In this document: in pieces, positions 22,636-33,254 of the stretch
Position numbering within the stretch: the first letter of the stretch is position 1
How the letters are laid out: every line of letters starts with the position of its first letter
Assembly: GCA_023634235.1 (NCBI GenBank)
Contig: JAMKCF010000019.1
Coordinates: forward strand, 3,286,001-3,350,000
Length of the DNA stretch: 64,000 nucleotides
Source: Pisaster brevispinus
Lineage: Eukaryota > Echinodermata > Asteroidea > Forcipulatida > Asteriidae
Direction of reading: 5' to 3'
The notes under the pieces: model-generated
Told to the model about the DNA's origin: nothing
Seen by the model: only the letters and a program-made list of their open reading frames with translations
Database searches by the model: none
Made by a program: the position numbers and the translations under genes

Positions 22636-23516
22636 TTGAACATAATTTGTTTCTGTTAAATTTCAAGGACGTATTGTTATTCAATTGAAAAAACAATTTT
22701 CGTCAAGACTTGTGCTGTCATGAGTTACTTGCATGAAACAACAATCCCTGATGTCTTGGGCCTAATTGCTCCAGTGTAAAATTCAAGCCCTAAAAGAGCA
22801 CGTACATGTATCAGTATCTCCTTAATACAGGCTCGTGAGAGGGCAGTGAAAAAGAAACGTTGAAATCTTTTGGCTGATAGCTTTTGCAGAGCACGTAAAA
22901 CGCGATGCCATAAGTAGCATAGTATATTGATTGGCCCCATTTTAGTTGTAGATTTGAGGTCTTAATGATGTCGAAAAATTGCAATATGTGGTTTTTATCC
23001 TGTAGGACTTCTGCTTCAATACTACTCAACATAAATGTCCGTAAACAGTGGATGATTGGGATTAAAAATGAAAAATTTTCACTTGTAAAACTTGCAGAAC
23101 GCATACACGATGACCAGATAACTGAACCTTCAATTGACTGAAGCAACTTGGAGACAACTTGACCGTTTTACATATGCTAGTTATCACATGTACGATCTAA
23201 TATAAGTCTAGCCAGAACATGGCGTCGGTTTTCGAAGCCCCATGTCCAGACACAGCTGAGTTTTTCTGCCATTTACCTAGTCTAGTCCAGGACTCACATG
23301 CTTAAATCACAGACTAATGCCCGATTTCATTTCTCTGTAAGCTAGAAGTGTGAACTGCTTAGAAATAAAGAGTCGAGTCTAGTATTCAGAAAGTGGCCGA
23401 AAAAAAGATGAGCCACAAGAAAAAAAGTGAGCAGGGAAATGAAAAAAAAAATAAATGAAAATGTTCACATGCCCATAAATAAATGTCACCTCTATGAGGA
23501 AAAAATAAATTTCTGC

Positions 23517-23593
23517 TGGAAGTTTGAAAGGCACCAAGGCAATGACCAGGAGCATGGAGGCAATTGCCCCAGTTTCCTCTGTGAAGTCTCAGT
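23517..23593 (+). repeat. partial repeat A
   Basis: GAAAGGCACCAAGGCAATGA and CATGGAGGCAATTGCC match the 3' half of family A. The partial copies near 24860, 27520 and 30290 have the same sub-variant and occupy the same place relative to a Y module. Confidence 0.6.
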
Positions 23594-23748
23594 CCTGGGG
23601 CTTGTTTTCACAAAGAGCTGAAATTGATCTCAACAACAAATCAATCTTAATTGCTTGGCAAAGTGTGATGTCACAGTACAAATCACTACGGTAAAACTGA
23701 AAAGTCTTCTGAAGACGAGTCTTAGTGCTTTGTGAAACCGGTCCCTGG
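23594..23748. mobile_element. MITE C, complete
   Basis: The left end CCTGGGGCTTGTTTTCACAA and the right end TTTGTGAAACCGGTCCCTGG are imperfect inverted repeats. The element is 155 bp with no coding capacity and is related to 61125-61281. It sits right at the edge of a partial repeat A. Confidence 0.7.
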
Positions 23749-23813
23749 AAGAAAATAAATAATAGACTGTAATTATGATGTAATTGTTTTTACTGTTTAT
23801 GAGTTTTCATTAC

Positions 23814-23930
23814 CTCTTTTAAAGGAGAGATGAGTTCATGCCGATACCAGACTCCGTATTTTCAGGAAGATTATTAAGGTCAGACATCAACTTGTTGACG
23901 AATGGATCTGTTTGCAGATGGCAACCCTCA
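23814..23930 (-). pseudogene. exon-like module Y1 (minus strand)
   Basis: On the minus strand, after TTTACACAG, the frame reads EGCHLQTDPFVNKLMSDLNN and continues to MNSSLL, then meets TAA just before the donor GTAATG. Its relatives Y2 to Y4 keep the same splice sites. The stop before the splice site suggests decay, or use as a last exon. Confidence 0.4.
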
Positions 23931-24097
23931 CTGTGTAAATACAAACGAAATACAAAGTATGAGTTATTTTCTCCAAATAACATGAATCAATCATGAAAGT
24001 ACAAATGCCATTTTGAAATAATTGCAGTGACATCCTTCACTTTTAACAGGTGAACAGGTTGAGTGAAATTATTGATTACTTTTAAAATTTCTCAATT

Positions 24098-24158
24098 TGC
24101 TTAGCAGAAATTTGTTTAACAACATTTGCTGCTTAAGCAGCTCTATGAACTTAGGCCC
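24098..24158. mobile_element. MITE B fragment, 3' end
   Basis: TTTGCTTAGCAGAAATTT and GCTTAAGCAGCTCTATGAAC, then TTAGGCCCT, match the right end of MITE B. It abuts a complete copy that starts two bases later. Confidence 0.6.
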
Positions 24159-24159
24159 T

Positions 24160-24382
24160 GAGCCTAATGTCATAGCGCTGCTTAAGCACAAAAAGTAACT
24201 AAGCACAAACAATATGAACTCAAAACCCTACATAACAATTTAGCTTACCAGAATATGGCTAAATGCCAAAAATGGTAATGTCACCATGTACCATTTATGA
24301 CTGGTACCCTGCACATTTTCGCTTAGCAAAAACTTTTGCTTAGAAGCATTTTCTGCTTACAGAGCCCTATGACTTTAGGCCA
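24160..24382. mobile_element. MITE B, complete
   Basis: AGCCTAATGTCATAGCGCTG at the left and CAGAGCCCTATGACTTTAGG at the right are inverted ends of the family consensus GGGCCCAATTTCATAGAGCT. The interior has GCTTAAGCACAAAAAGTAA and ACCATTTATGACTGGTA. No coding capacity. Confidence 0.75.
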
Positions 24383-25011
24383 AGGCCTGTAACTCACAGT
24401 GTGACTCTTTTATAAAGATTTGCGGGTTTTGTTTACTTTCAGGGGTATTATAAAAATTTATAAAATTGAACAATGGACTTATGTGCCTGTACAGTTGATG
24501 CACACACAAAAAAGTGAACAATATAAACATGTAACCCTACATGTATAACTACCCTGAAATGTTTTACTAGGATACTTCCTACATTATAAAATTGAACACT
24601 TTGGTCACTCAAAAACCAAGTTATTGGACTCAGACACCGGTGGTCTGCCTGATCCCATTAACCATGAATGAACAAGCCTGAGACCTTTTTCAAATTGGCG
24701 GCTACGGCTCTGACTGTTGCTAATGGTGTTGCTAAGAATGGCCTATGTACCTCAACACATATGATGGCCCGACAATCCAACCATATAGCCACCAATTCAG
24801 ACACGACCTCAGTGACACTCTAATGAGAGCATGGTAGTTTGTCCTTTGTAAAAAGGCATCTTCTCATCTTCAACTGGACAATTTGAAATACACAAAGGCA
24901 ATGACCAGGGCCATGGAGGCAATTGGCTATGTGAGGTATCAGGCCTGATAGAATCAATAGTAGAGTAAAATTTATGATACAATTGTTTTTCTGTTTATGA
25001 GTTTCAGTTAC

Positions 25012-25126
25012 CTTTGAAAGGAGAGATGAGTTCATGCAGATATCAGACTCATAGTTTTTCAGGAAGCTATTTAAGTCAGACATCTCCTTGTTGATGAGTG
25101 GATCCGTTTGGAGATGGCAACCCTCA
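25012..25126 (-). pseudogene. exon-like module Y2, intact (minus strand)
   Basis: This is the best preserved Y module. On the minus strand, TTTACACAG is followed by one base and then an open frame starting EGCHLQTDPLINKEMSDLNS and ending MNSSLLSK, at the donor AAG|GTAACT. Both splice sites are good and no stop occurs. No family is recognised. Homologous segments at 23814, 27659 and 30618 show this is one unit of a tandem segmental duplication. It may be a live exon of an unidentified minus-strand gene. Confidence 0.45.
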
Positions 25127-25544
25127 CTGTGTAAATGCAAACAAAATACAAATTACAAGTTTTTTTTCTCCAAAGAACATTAACAAAGCATGAATACAGA
25201 AAAGCCATTTTGAACTGATTGTTTTCCCTTTAGGTCTTGCTTAACCATTACATCCTTCACTTTAACAAGTGAACAGGTTGAGTAAAATCATTGGTCATTT
25301 TTGAAATAGTTATACATGTATGTCTTGTGACCCCGAACTCAGACTCAGACAAGGTGTTTTTTTGTTCTTTTCCTTCTTTCTTCCAATCATGCAATTTTTT
25401 TGTCCCAAGAATTTTATAAAAATGAAAATCAACAGAAAATAATAAAAACATTGAAAGGGAAACCAATATAAATCAATTCTGTATTCGTCGCTGGTACCTC
25501 AAACTGACCTATAGAGAACGCCTGAGAACATCTGGAGTAAAAAC

Positions 25545-25635
25545 ATTTTTAAAACCCACGACCCCAGCATTCTAGGGCAGCTACCCAAACCAATGGACTA
25601 CCTAGAATACATGGTGATGAGAGACCAGTTTGAGT
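25545..25635 (-). repeat. tRNA-derived SINE fragment, reverse
   Basis: AACCCACGACCCCAGCATTC and TAGGGCAG are the reverse of the CTGCCCTAGAATG...GGGTCGTGGGTT block seen at 3480 and 49700. Confidence 0.4.
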
Positions 25636-25787
25636 CCAAAAATTTGCAGCACTTTAAATAATTACTACAAATTAAAGGATTCGTTCAAATTCTAATTAGC
25701 AGAGACAGTTACTGCTGCTAAGGCATAGTGAGGTATTGGTTGGTTGTCTCAAGAAATACAACGATAGGAGGATTTTAATGAATTTAC

Positions 25788-25883
25788 CTTCATATTTTGA
25801 AGAGGTGTCTAAACATGCCATATTGATGTCCAGGGCACATACATCCTCTCTGTTGATTGATGAAGCTTGACAAGTTTTACTAG
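25788..25883 (-). pseudogene. exon-like module X2, open (minus strand)
   Basis: On the minus strand, after TACACAGCTAG, the frame reads KTCQASSINREDVCALDINM and on to DTSSKYEG, at donor GAAG|GTAAAT. The frame and splice positions match X1, with which it shares about half its residues. It belongs to the same duplicated block. Function unknown. Confidence 0.4.
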
Positions 25884-25916
25884 CTGTGTACAACAAAACA
25901 AAAGTGCTTTATTACA

Positions 25917-26068
25917 GGCATGCAATTTCAGCTTTGAGACGGCCAGGCCTTTTTTGCTTTGCAAAGGTCCTCACTTCCATCAAGAAATTCTTAGTCATTT
26001 GGGAAACTTTTCACTGGACAACAATGCCAAGCCCAGGGCAACAGAGGCCACGGCCACTGTGTTATTTC
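25917..26068 (+). repeat. repeat family A copy, interrupted by MITE B
   Basis: GCATGCAATTTCAGCTTTGA, TTGCAAAGG and AACAGAGGCCACGGCCACT follow the family consensus. The expected 3' end (CAGGCCTG) is replaced at about 26069 by the start of MITE B. Confidence 0.65.
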
Positions 26069-27066
26069 TGGGTCCAATGTCACAGAGCTGCTTAAGCATA
26101 AACAATTTTGCTGAACAGAATACGATTACCAGCAAAAATGTTTGCTTAGTAGAAATATTTTAACCACTTCGCGCCAGTATTTTAAAAAGTTGTCCGTGCC
26201 CACCTGCGGTATTATTTTGTTTGAACTTTTTTGGAGCTTCTTGAGTAACTGTTTTTCTTTGAAAATATCTTTGCAACAGTGAAACCCTGACTTAGCAAAG
26301 GAAAGACATTAAAGCTGCTCATAATTAGTTCTTGGATTCAATCATAATGAGATGCCTACTCAATTTTCTCACATGTGAAATAGCTCGGAACACACGGACT
26401 TACCTCCCATTGAGCCAAATATAATGACAAACAATGGTGGTAGCCTCGGCTCTTCCATGGCAAAACAGCCTAACTCAAAAAATGACACTTTGAGAAAAGC
26501 AAGTAAAGACATAAGCTGTTATGCCATAAAAATGGGACGAAATTGTCAAAAGAGGCTGAGATAGGACATGTTATATCAAGAAACCATACGGAGTATGCCT
26601 TTAAAACTTTGAAATGGAAAAAGCACCCTCAACTTACCCAGAAATGATCTGATTTAAAAACTTTTTTTCGAGTTGGGCTGTTTTGCCATGGAAAGGCCGG
26701 CCTGTCCATTGGTGTGTGCCACATTTGTACAATAGGACAAGGGTCTTGAATCGGGGGTTACACCAATAACCCTGGAAAGGGATTTTACAACGCATGTTTT
26801 CCAGAACCTGTAGTAACTCTTTGTATGGGTGAAACAAGGCGTATCACGGTAGGTACCTGTCTCTACCCGCTTCACACTGAAAAGTCCAGGTGGTTAAAAA
26901 CATCAGCCTACTGGCTGTTAGCAAAAAAATGAGGACAATCTGAAGATGTCAAGCATTAAAAAAAGTCCGCCATAAGTCTGGTAAAAAAAAAAATGCTGAT
27001 AAAGACATCCGACGTCAAGTGGTTAGGCACTTTATTCTGCATAAACAGCTCTGTAAAATGACCCCA
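26069..27066. mobile_element. MITE B split by a later insertion
   Basis: The left part 26069-26159 starts GGGTCCAATGTCACAGAGCT. The right part 27027-27066 ends AAACAGCTCTGTAAAATGAC then CCCAGG, which is the inverted end. The two halves are separated by the TTAA element described next, so joined they make a normal-sized MITE B. Confidence 0.7.
26160..27026. mobile_element. TTAA-type element nested in MITE B
   Basis: The left edge TTAACCACTTCGCGCC and the right edge GACGTCAAGTGGTTA are inverted ends. Inside, CTTCCATGGCAAAACAGCC near 26453 and GGCTGTTTTGCCATGGAAAG near 26677 form a second inverted pair, so much of the element can fold back. No transposase is seen. TTAA ends suggest a piggyBac-type non-autonomous element. 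Confidence 0.6.
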
Positions 27067-27514
27067 GGGTTGAAAGTCTGTGTGATTTTTTTATTTTAAG
27101 AATTGTGTTTCATATCAGCTTCAGTTGGCACATTTTTGTACAATTGAAACACTGTTCAAAAACCAACCAAATGTGAACATATATATTGCACTAACTCCAA
27201 GGAATGATTTACTAGGATCCTTCCTCTACAAAATATAAATTTGGTGACTTAAAACCCAAGCTGTTGGACTCTGATTATGGTGATCTGCCTGATCCCATAA
27301 GCTATTTTGAGATATGGTGGACACATTATAATTGCACTACGGTTAGGTTTGGGTAAATCTGTCTGTTACACCCAAACTAAACAGTGTAATCCCATGGTGT
27401 TCACTACATCTCAAAGAGGCCGATTACCTGTAAATGAACATGCCTGATACTTCATTCTAATGACAGCAAAGCAGTTTATCCTTAGGACAGGGCACCTCTG
27501 TGGGCCTACCTTTA

Positions 27515-27600
27515 AACTTTCACTGGACAATTTCAAAGGGCATCAATGCAATGAACAGGGGCATGGAGGCAACTGCCTCTGAACTAACGGTTCATGAAGG
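27515..27600 (+). repeat. partial repeat A
   Basis: TTCACTGGACAATTTCAAAG, GGGCATCAATGCAATGA and CATGGAGGCAACTGCCTC correspond to the same sub-variant as at 23517 and 24860, again just before a Y module. Confidence 0.55.
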
Positions 27601-27658
27601 AATCACTGGGACTAAGATTTATGATTTAGTTGTTTTTCTGTTTATGAGTTTCAGTTAC

Positions 27659-27774
27659 CTTTGAAAGGAGAGATGAGTTCATGCAGATTTCAGACTCATA
27701 GTGTTTTCAGGAAGCTATTTAGGTCAGACATCTACTTGTTGATGAGTGGATCCGTTTGGAGATGGCAACCCTCA
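27659..27774 (-). pseudogene. exon-like module Y3, broken (minus strand)
   Basis: Splice sites match Y2 (TTTACACAG and AAAG|GTAACT), but the codon after DPLINK is TAG where Y2 has GAG. A one-base insertion downstream (AAAACACTATGAG) shifts the frame. A clear relic. Confidence 0.5.
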
Positions 27775-28754
27775 CTGTGTAAATGCAAACAAAATACAAA
27801 ATATGTTTTTCTCCAAATAGTATTAACTAATCATGAAAACAAAAAATGCCATTTCGAATTTTTTCCCCCTTTTGTGGTCACACTTAACCATGACATCCTC
27901 CACTGGTGAACAAGCTCAATGCAATTAGTGGTAAATGTTTTTAATTGTTGTGTGACTTTTGAAAATGCGGACTCAGACTCAGTAAATGCACGCCTGAAGC
28001 GGCACGGCCTGTTTGATGTTTTTCGGTGTATTTGATGTTTTGTTGTTCTTTCTCTTTTTTTCCCTTTCTTTTCTTTTCCTTCATGCAATTCTTTGTCCAA
28101 AGGAAAATTTAATTCCCAAACAAAATATAAGAATACAAAAATATTGAAATAGAAAACACCAAAATATATACATAAATTTAAGACTTTAATTTCCAGTAAT
28201 AGCATCCGCCTACGTAGAACGCACATTCGTTTCGATGAAATGTATTTTAGTTGACGGAACTTTTAGAGCTTGATGTACTCCAGTTTGGTTCTGACATATA
28301 CCAATCTCTTCTCGATATTAAAGATTCATTTTTTAAACCAATTTATTTTACTCCCTAAATATAGGTTTTTCCCTGACTAAAATATGTGTTTAAATAAAAA
28401 GAACTCAGAAAACTCTCTTGTTTGAAAATGACACCCTGTCTGTATAATTGCGCACACAAAGTTAACCTCTTTCAGCAGCCGTCAGTTTACAAGGCACTTT
28501 CAAATACGGTTAACGCATTTTACAGCTAGAAATAACTTTAGGTATTGACCTATGACCTGTGAGAAACTTTGTGATGGTTTATTGTGTGTCTGACGCACGT
28601 CATGCATGGAGAATAAAATGCATCAATTGTCATCGCGTTGGCGTTTGCATTTACCGTCTCATAAAAATTTTCTGATATTTTTCCAAAATGCCACAGGTTT
28701 TAAATTGTCAAGGAAATCTTGAATGTATTCAAAAAGGTTTGAAGGACAAAATTT

Positions 28755-28830
28755 CAGTGGCAAAAGAATTTCAACACTTAACACAATGACATTACAAAGT
28801 TAGTGTTAAGTGTTCATCCTTTTGCCACTG
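28755..28830. repeat. hairpin, about 27-bp arms
   Basis: CAGTGGCAAAAGAATTTCAA and CACTTAACAC pair with GTGTTAAGTGTTCATCC and TTTTGCCACTG around a spacer of about 17 bases. Probably a small foldback MITE. Confidence 0.8.
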
Positions 28831-29149
28831 TTTTACTAAAACAGGTTAAAGAAAAAGATTTCTAACGTGATGCATGTGTATTACTAATTTGGAAGGAAGA
28901 TCAGACTGTGCTCAATTTCAAATTACGGTAATGTGAAACTATTATGATAAGATAAGTCTGATGTTGTTATAATCTTATCAGTGTTTCATTTAGTAACATC
29001 TTCTACAGTCCTCCTTTACTCATCTAGCCCTGGGCCCACTATTGCCAGCAGGGTTCACAGCTTGTGCACCACTGATGCCTAGGTCAACTAACCTCAACTT
29101 TAGGACATGCAATTTTTCAATGGAAGTTGCATCTCTGACTTTTGCTTAA

Positions 29150-29220
29150 TAAAACCCATGACCCCTGCATTCTTTAGTTGATAAACTACCAAGATTACCC
29201 AGCATCGAGAGGACAGTTTA
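29150..29220 (-). repeat. tRNA-derived SINE fragment, reverse
   Basis: AAAACCCATGACCCCTGCAT matches the reverse of the SINE block found at 3490, 25560 and 49720. Confidence 0.35.
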
Positions 29221-29370
29221 ATTCCTAGAATTAGCAGTGATTTTAATTGCTACTAGCTATGTGATTAAATCGATTTCTATAATTAGCAGACACGGGTACT
29301 GTTCTCGTGGCAGTGAGGTACTTGGTTGTCTAATAAAATACGCTAAGTAGGAGGATTTTAGTGAACTTAC

Positions 29371-29463
29371 CTTCTTATTGGAAGAGCCGTCTCACTTGCC
29401 AGGTTGATGTCCAATGGCAGCCATCCACTTTGTGGGTGGATCTCATTTGATAAGCTTTACTAG
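29371..29463 (-). pseudogene. exon-like module X3, frameshifted (minus strand)
   Basis: It aligns to X1 and X2 and keeps a consensus donor (AGAAG|GTAAGT), but one base is missing in the GTGGATG-region (CACAAAGTGGATGGCTGCCA). The DVSALD frame is lost and TAA follows before the donor. Confidence 0.45.
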
Positions 29464-29494
29464 CTGTGTACAACAAAACAAAAATACTTTTTAT

Positions 29495-29660
29495 TGTGGG
29501 CATGGAATTTCAGCTTTGAGTGGGCAAGGCTATTTTCGTTTTGCAAAGGGCACTTCCATTGGAAAACTTCAAATCTATGGGAAACTCCTGAAGGGGCACT
29601 ACACAGCAAAGGGTCCATGGCCTCCAAATCTTCAGGGTTATTTCAGGCCGGGGCCTGTAA
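29495..29660 (+). repeat. repeat family A copy
   Basis: GGCATGGAATTTCAGCTTTG, GCAAAGGGCACTTCCATTGG, TATGGGAAACTCCTGAAG, TTCAGGCC. Full-length. Confidence 0.75.
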
Positions 29661-29749
29661 GACAAAGACCATCACAACCATAAAAAAATATTAGTGTCTA
29701 TGGCCAACGCCGACCCAAGGGCAACAGAGACCCGGCCTCGTATAATTCC

Positions 29750-29945
29750 TGGGCAAAAATCCACAGAGCTACTTAAGCACAAAAAGTAAACTCTGAACTT
29801 AGCACAAAACATTTTTGCTCAACAGGATAAGGTTACCGGCCGAAATGCCATGTCACATGTACCATTTATGACTAGTATCCTGCACATTTGCTGAAATATG
29901 TTTAGCATTGTTTTCTGCTGAAACAGCCCTGTGAAATTCAGCCCA
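29750..29945. mobile_element. MITE B copy
   Basis: The left end GGGCAAAAATCCACAGAGCT and the right end CAGCCCTGTGAAATTCAGCC are diverged inverted ends of the family. The interior has CTTAAGCACAAAAAGTAA and ACCATTTATGACTAGTAT. Confidence 0.7.
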
Positions 29946-30289
29946 AGCCTGTATTAGTCAAAGTGTGAATTTCTTTTTTAATTTCATACCAGTTCCAGTG
30001 GAAAAATCTATACAATATTGAACAAACTTTTGACAGTGGATTAGGAGCAAGTGCCCGTACATTTGACGCACTGCTCAAAAAATAACCAAAATGTGAACAA
30101 TGCATTACTAGGACTTACTAGGATCCTTTCTAGACAAAATCTACCACTTTGGTCATTCATCAACACCCAAGCTATTGGACTCCTAGTTTGGTGGTCTACC
30201 TGATCACATTAACTGTGAATGAACAGGCCTGATACTTCATTCTAATGAAGGCATCAGTTTATCTTAAGTAAAGAGCACCTCCATGAGGA

Positions 30290-30545
30290 AAATTTGAACT
30301 TTCACTAGACACCAAGGCAATGACCAGGGGCCCAATTTCATACAGCTGCATGCTTCAGCAGCAAATTAGTGGTTACTTTTTTTCTGCTAAACAAAAATGA
30401 GCAGGATACCAGTCACATATGATACATATAGTATGGTACTCTGGCTGGTAACCCTATTCTGGTAAGCATAATTTTGACTGAGCTTCTTTGGAAATTTGAA
30501 CCTCGGCCATGGAGGCAATTGCCTCCGTTAAGTATCAACCCTGGA
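30290..30545 (+). repeat. partial repeat A split by a MITE B insertion
   Basis: TTTCACTAGACACCAAGGCA and ATGACCAGGG are interrupted by MITE B at 30326-30503, after which CCATGGAGGCAATTGCCTCC continues. The MITE left end GGGGCCCAATTTCATACAGC is good and the right end is eroded. Confidence 0.6.
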
Positions 30546-30617
30546 AAAAATAGGGCCTTCTACACTGTAACTTACATGTATGATTTAATTGTTTTACTGC
30601 AAATGAGTTTCAGTTAC

Positions 30618-30709
30618 CTTTTGCAGGAGTGATGTAATCAAGTCATGATGTTTTTTAAGGTCAGACATCTACTTGTTGATGAGTGGACCTGTTTGGAGAT
30701 TGCAACTCA
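30618..30709 (-). pseudogene. exon-like module Y4, broken (minus strand)
   Basis: It is the shortest copy: bases are lost near the 5' end and in the middle, and it has the same TAG as Y3 after CATCAACAAG. The donor AAAAG|GTAACT is still recognisable. Confidence 0.45.
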
Positions 30710-30836
30710 CTGTAATAAACATGTAAATGCAAACAAAATACAAAATATTAGCTTTTTTTTCTCACAATCATCTCCTTAAAAATATAGTTTTACAGCAAAA
30801 TAAGTAATACAAAAGTTCTTCCTTGGTTCTTCCCTT

Positions 30837-31101
30837 TCATATAATCTCATTGAGATTGGTCAATATTTTTTTTGGTACACAACCATGTGGCACTCCGTAG
30901 GTGTTTGGCATTTTGGATCTTTCAACTCCAATTTGAAAAAATTGCATTAAAGCAACCTTATTATATTTTACCACCATTGGAAAGATCCGATCTTTCTCTT
31001 TCCAATGAGTTTGGGTATGGAGGGTGAACATGGACAAAACTACAACTTTATTACAAATGGCCTTTGTGCTCAGGCTTGAGTGCTTTTTTGTGTGCAAGCT
31101 T
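30837..31101 (-). repeat. dispersed repeat family H, copy 2
   Basis: On the minus strand it carries CCAATGGTGGTAAAATATAA, AAAGATCGG and GTGCCACATGG, matching blocks at 20095 and 38740. The left part of the family (the GCGACTTTAGTCGA block) is expanded into the tandem array next to it. Confidence 0.6.
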
Positions 31102-31311
31102 GGTCGACTAAAGTCGCCAATGGTAAGGAAGAGGGGGTATGAGTGCAGTCGACTAAAGTCGCTTATGGTAAGGAAGAGGGGGTATGAGTACAGTTGACTA
31201 AAGTCGCTTATGGTAAGGAAGAGGGGGTATGAGTGCAGTTGACTAAAGTCGCTTATGGTAAGGAAGAGGGGGTATGAGTGCAGTTGACTAAAGTCGCTTA
31301 TGGTAAGGAAA
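31102..31311. repeat. 45-bp tandem repeat, about 4-5 copies, within family H
   Basis: The unit is GACTAAAGTCGCTTATGGTA, AGGAAGAGGGGGTATGAG, TGCAGTT. The unit length is 15 codons and the minus strand stays open (repeated SYPLFLTISDFSQ), which makes a 173-codon frame with no other support. The array expands a block present once in the other family H copies. Confidence 0.85.
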
Positions 31312-31319
31312 GGGTTAAG

Positions 31320-33250
31320 GGAGAAAAAGTGGTGGTAGGATGCGGAATTGTAGTCCAAAATGCCATTTTAATTTGAAAGATAGCCTACTTGTTCTCTATT
31401 ATTTATTATGAGTATACTCATTTCAGTAAATTAAATAGTTTGAGAATTCCCGTTCCGGTTCTTTGTTGTGAAAGATACTAGTCGGTCTTGCAAATTGTTG
31501 GTTTTTTTTTTAAAAGAACTATGAGCTGTTGAAAACTGTTTTCCAATTAAAATGACCTTGACCAGTGGACTCTGGTAGAAATGTTGAAAAAAAAGTTAAT
31601 GGCATCATGTTTACTACAAGTTTTCAATGGCTAAATAAGTGTAAAAGTATGGGCCTACTTGTGTAACAATTGTCATTAGGTCTGTATAATGTGGTTTTGA
31701 TAAAATAAATGTTATAGAAATTTCCTGTTCTGGCACACAAAAAAGTTTTTTTTCAAATTAACGTTGCTTCGACCTAACATGCTGTCTGAGCTTCAAATCA
31801 CTCTTGTAGGTCAATAAAACTCTCTTCTTTTATCCTCATGAAAAAAGGCAAAAATTTACCTCACTTTTTCACACACCAAAAAGATTCAGAACTTGGTCAC
31901 TGACGCATCTACCGCGAGCGCAGCCATTTTAAAACTTTTTTGATAGACTATAATTGGGGTCACCGTTTTTTTATTTTAATACACCCTCTCTTGACTTCTA
32001 ATTGAAAAATACTGCCATCTGTTGATAGAGAGAGATTTGGAAAGTTTAAGGTGCTTTTTTCCATCTCATTGGGTGAGGAATTAAGGTTTTTGTGTATTTT
32101 TAAAAACATTTTGGGCCAAAATTTGACTAAATTTCTTGTTTTTAAGGAATTTATGCATTTAGTAAGTACGGGGTATGCTGCCAAACCTATATCAGTAAAT
32201 TCCTTGTCAATTCTTTAGTAAAGGTAGATTTTTTCCTTCGGGAGGTTGCGCATGCAATTTTAGGAGATTTGAATTAAACCTAGTACTCTGTAAAATCTCA
32301 TTTGGAACCACTAGAGTGCTCGGTAGGGATAGGGCTGATGAGCTTTAATAGTTTGGGTGGTCTTAATTTAACAATCTCTTTACCTCACTCAGTTGGCGAC
32401 CAGAACTTAAAAGTACCACGTGTATGGTGTCTTTTGAGAGGAATAGCTCATTAATGAAAGCACCTTTACACAATGGTAATTTTACCATTGTTCTCCTGAC
32501 AGGACCTTTAATTTAATGTATAGTTTGAATATATTTGAAAAAAAAAACACCCAAATTTTTACTATAAGTATAATAAAGCACTATATGCCATTAACTAGGT
32601 ATCATACCCCATTTAAAAATTCTTTTTGCAAAGCCAAGGCTCATCACCAGTATCATAAAAAAGTCATAAATTAAGCCGAAATGGCAAAGAAAATAAATTA
32701 AATAATTAAAAATAATCTCAAAATTATGATTAAGTTAATGTCCCTTTATAGGGTCTCTGTAAAATGTGAAAACTTATATAATACTATATAATACATCCCG
32801 CATACCTATTATAGTTACTATATAATATTTAGTGTTTAATCAAAAACTTTTAGAAAAGAACAAGAAATGTTTTCTTCTATATCCTCCATGGTCCAAATAA
32901 GTAGCGATCTTCAATGTTACTGTATGTGCAGCGCGTCAAACTCCCAAGACAGCGCAGGTAAGTGCACGCCATGGTATGCTCTCGTATTTATCTCATTTTC
33001 TTCCAGTGTGACAGCAAAATGAACAACAAAACACTCATCTTGCAGAAAAGAAAACCAAGGAACATTATTAAGTGGGTCTTATTGTGTTGCCTTCCGCTGT
33101 TATTGGTGAAAATTGTCCATTCTTGAAAACCTCTATAAAGAAAATGAGAGAAAAAATGGAGAGTCGGGAAGTGAGTGAATTAATGGCCGCGCCCATATGT
33201 TTGTCATTTCAAAAACAGCCCCTGAAAACTGGACGCCCAAATTCTTAATC
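31320..33250. other. AT-rich intergenic DNA, no gene seen
   Basis: No recognised domain. A donor-like GCGCAG|GTAAGT occurs at 32957/32958 after ATGTTACTGTATGTG (15 codons), which could be a short first exon but has no support beyond the splice motif. Confidence 0.5.
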
Positions 33251-33254
33251 AGCA

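Noticed and set aside
30837..31358. 173-codon minus-strand frame
   Set aside because: It is largely the 45-bp repeat plus a dispersed repeat whose other copies have broken frames.
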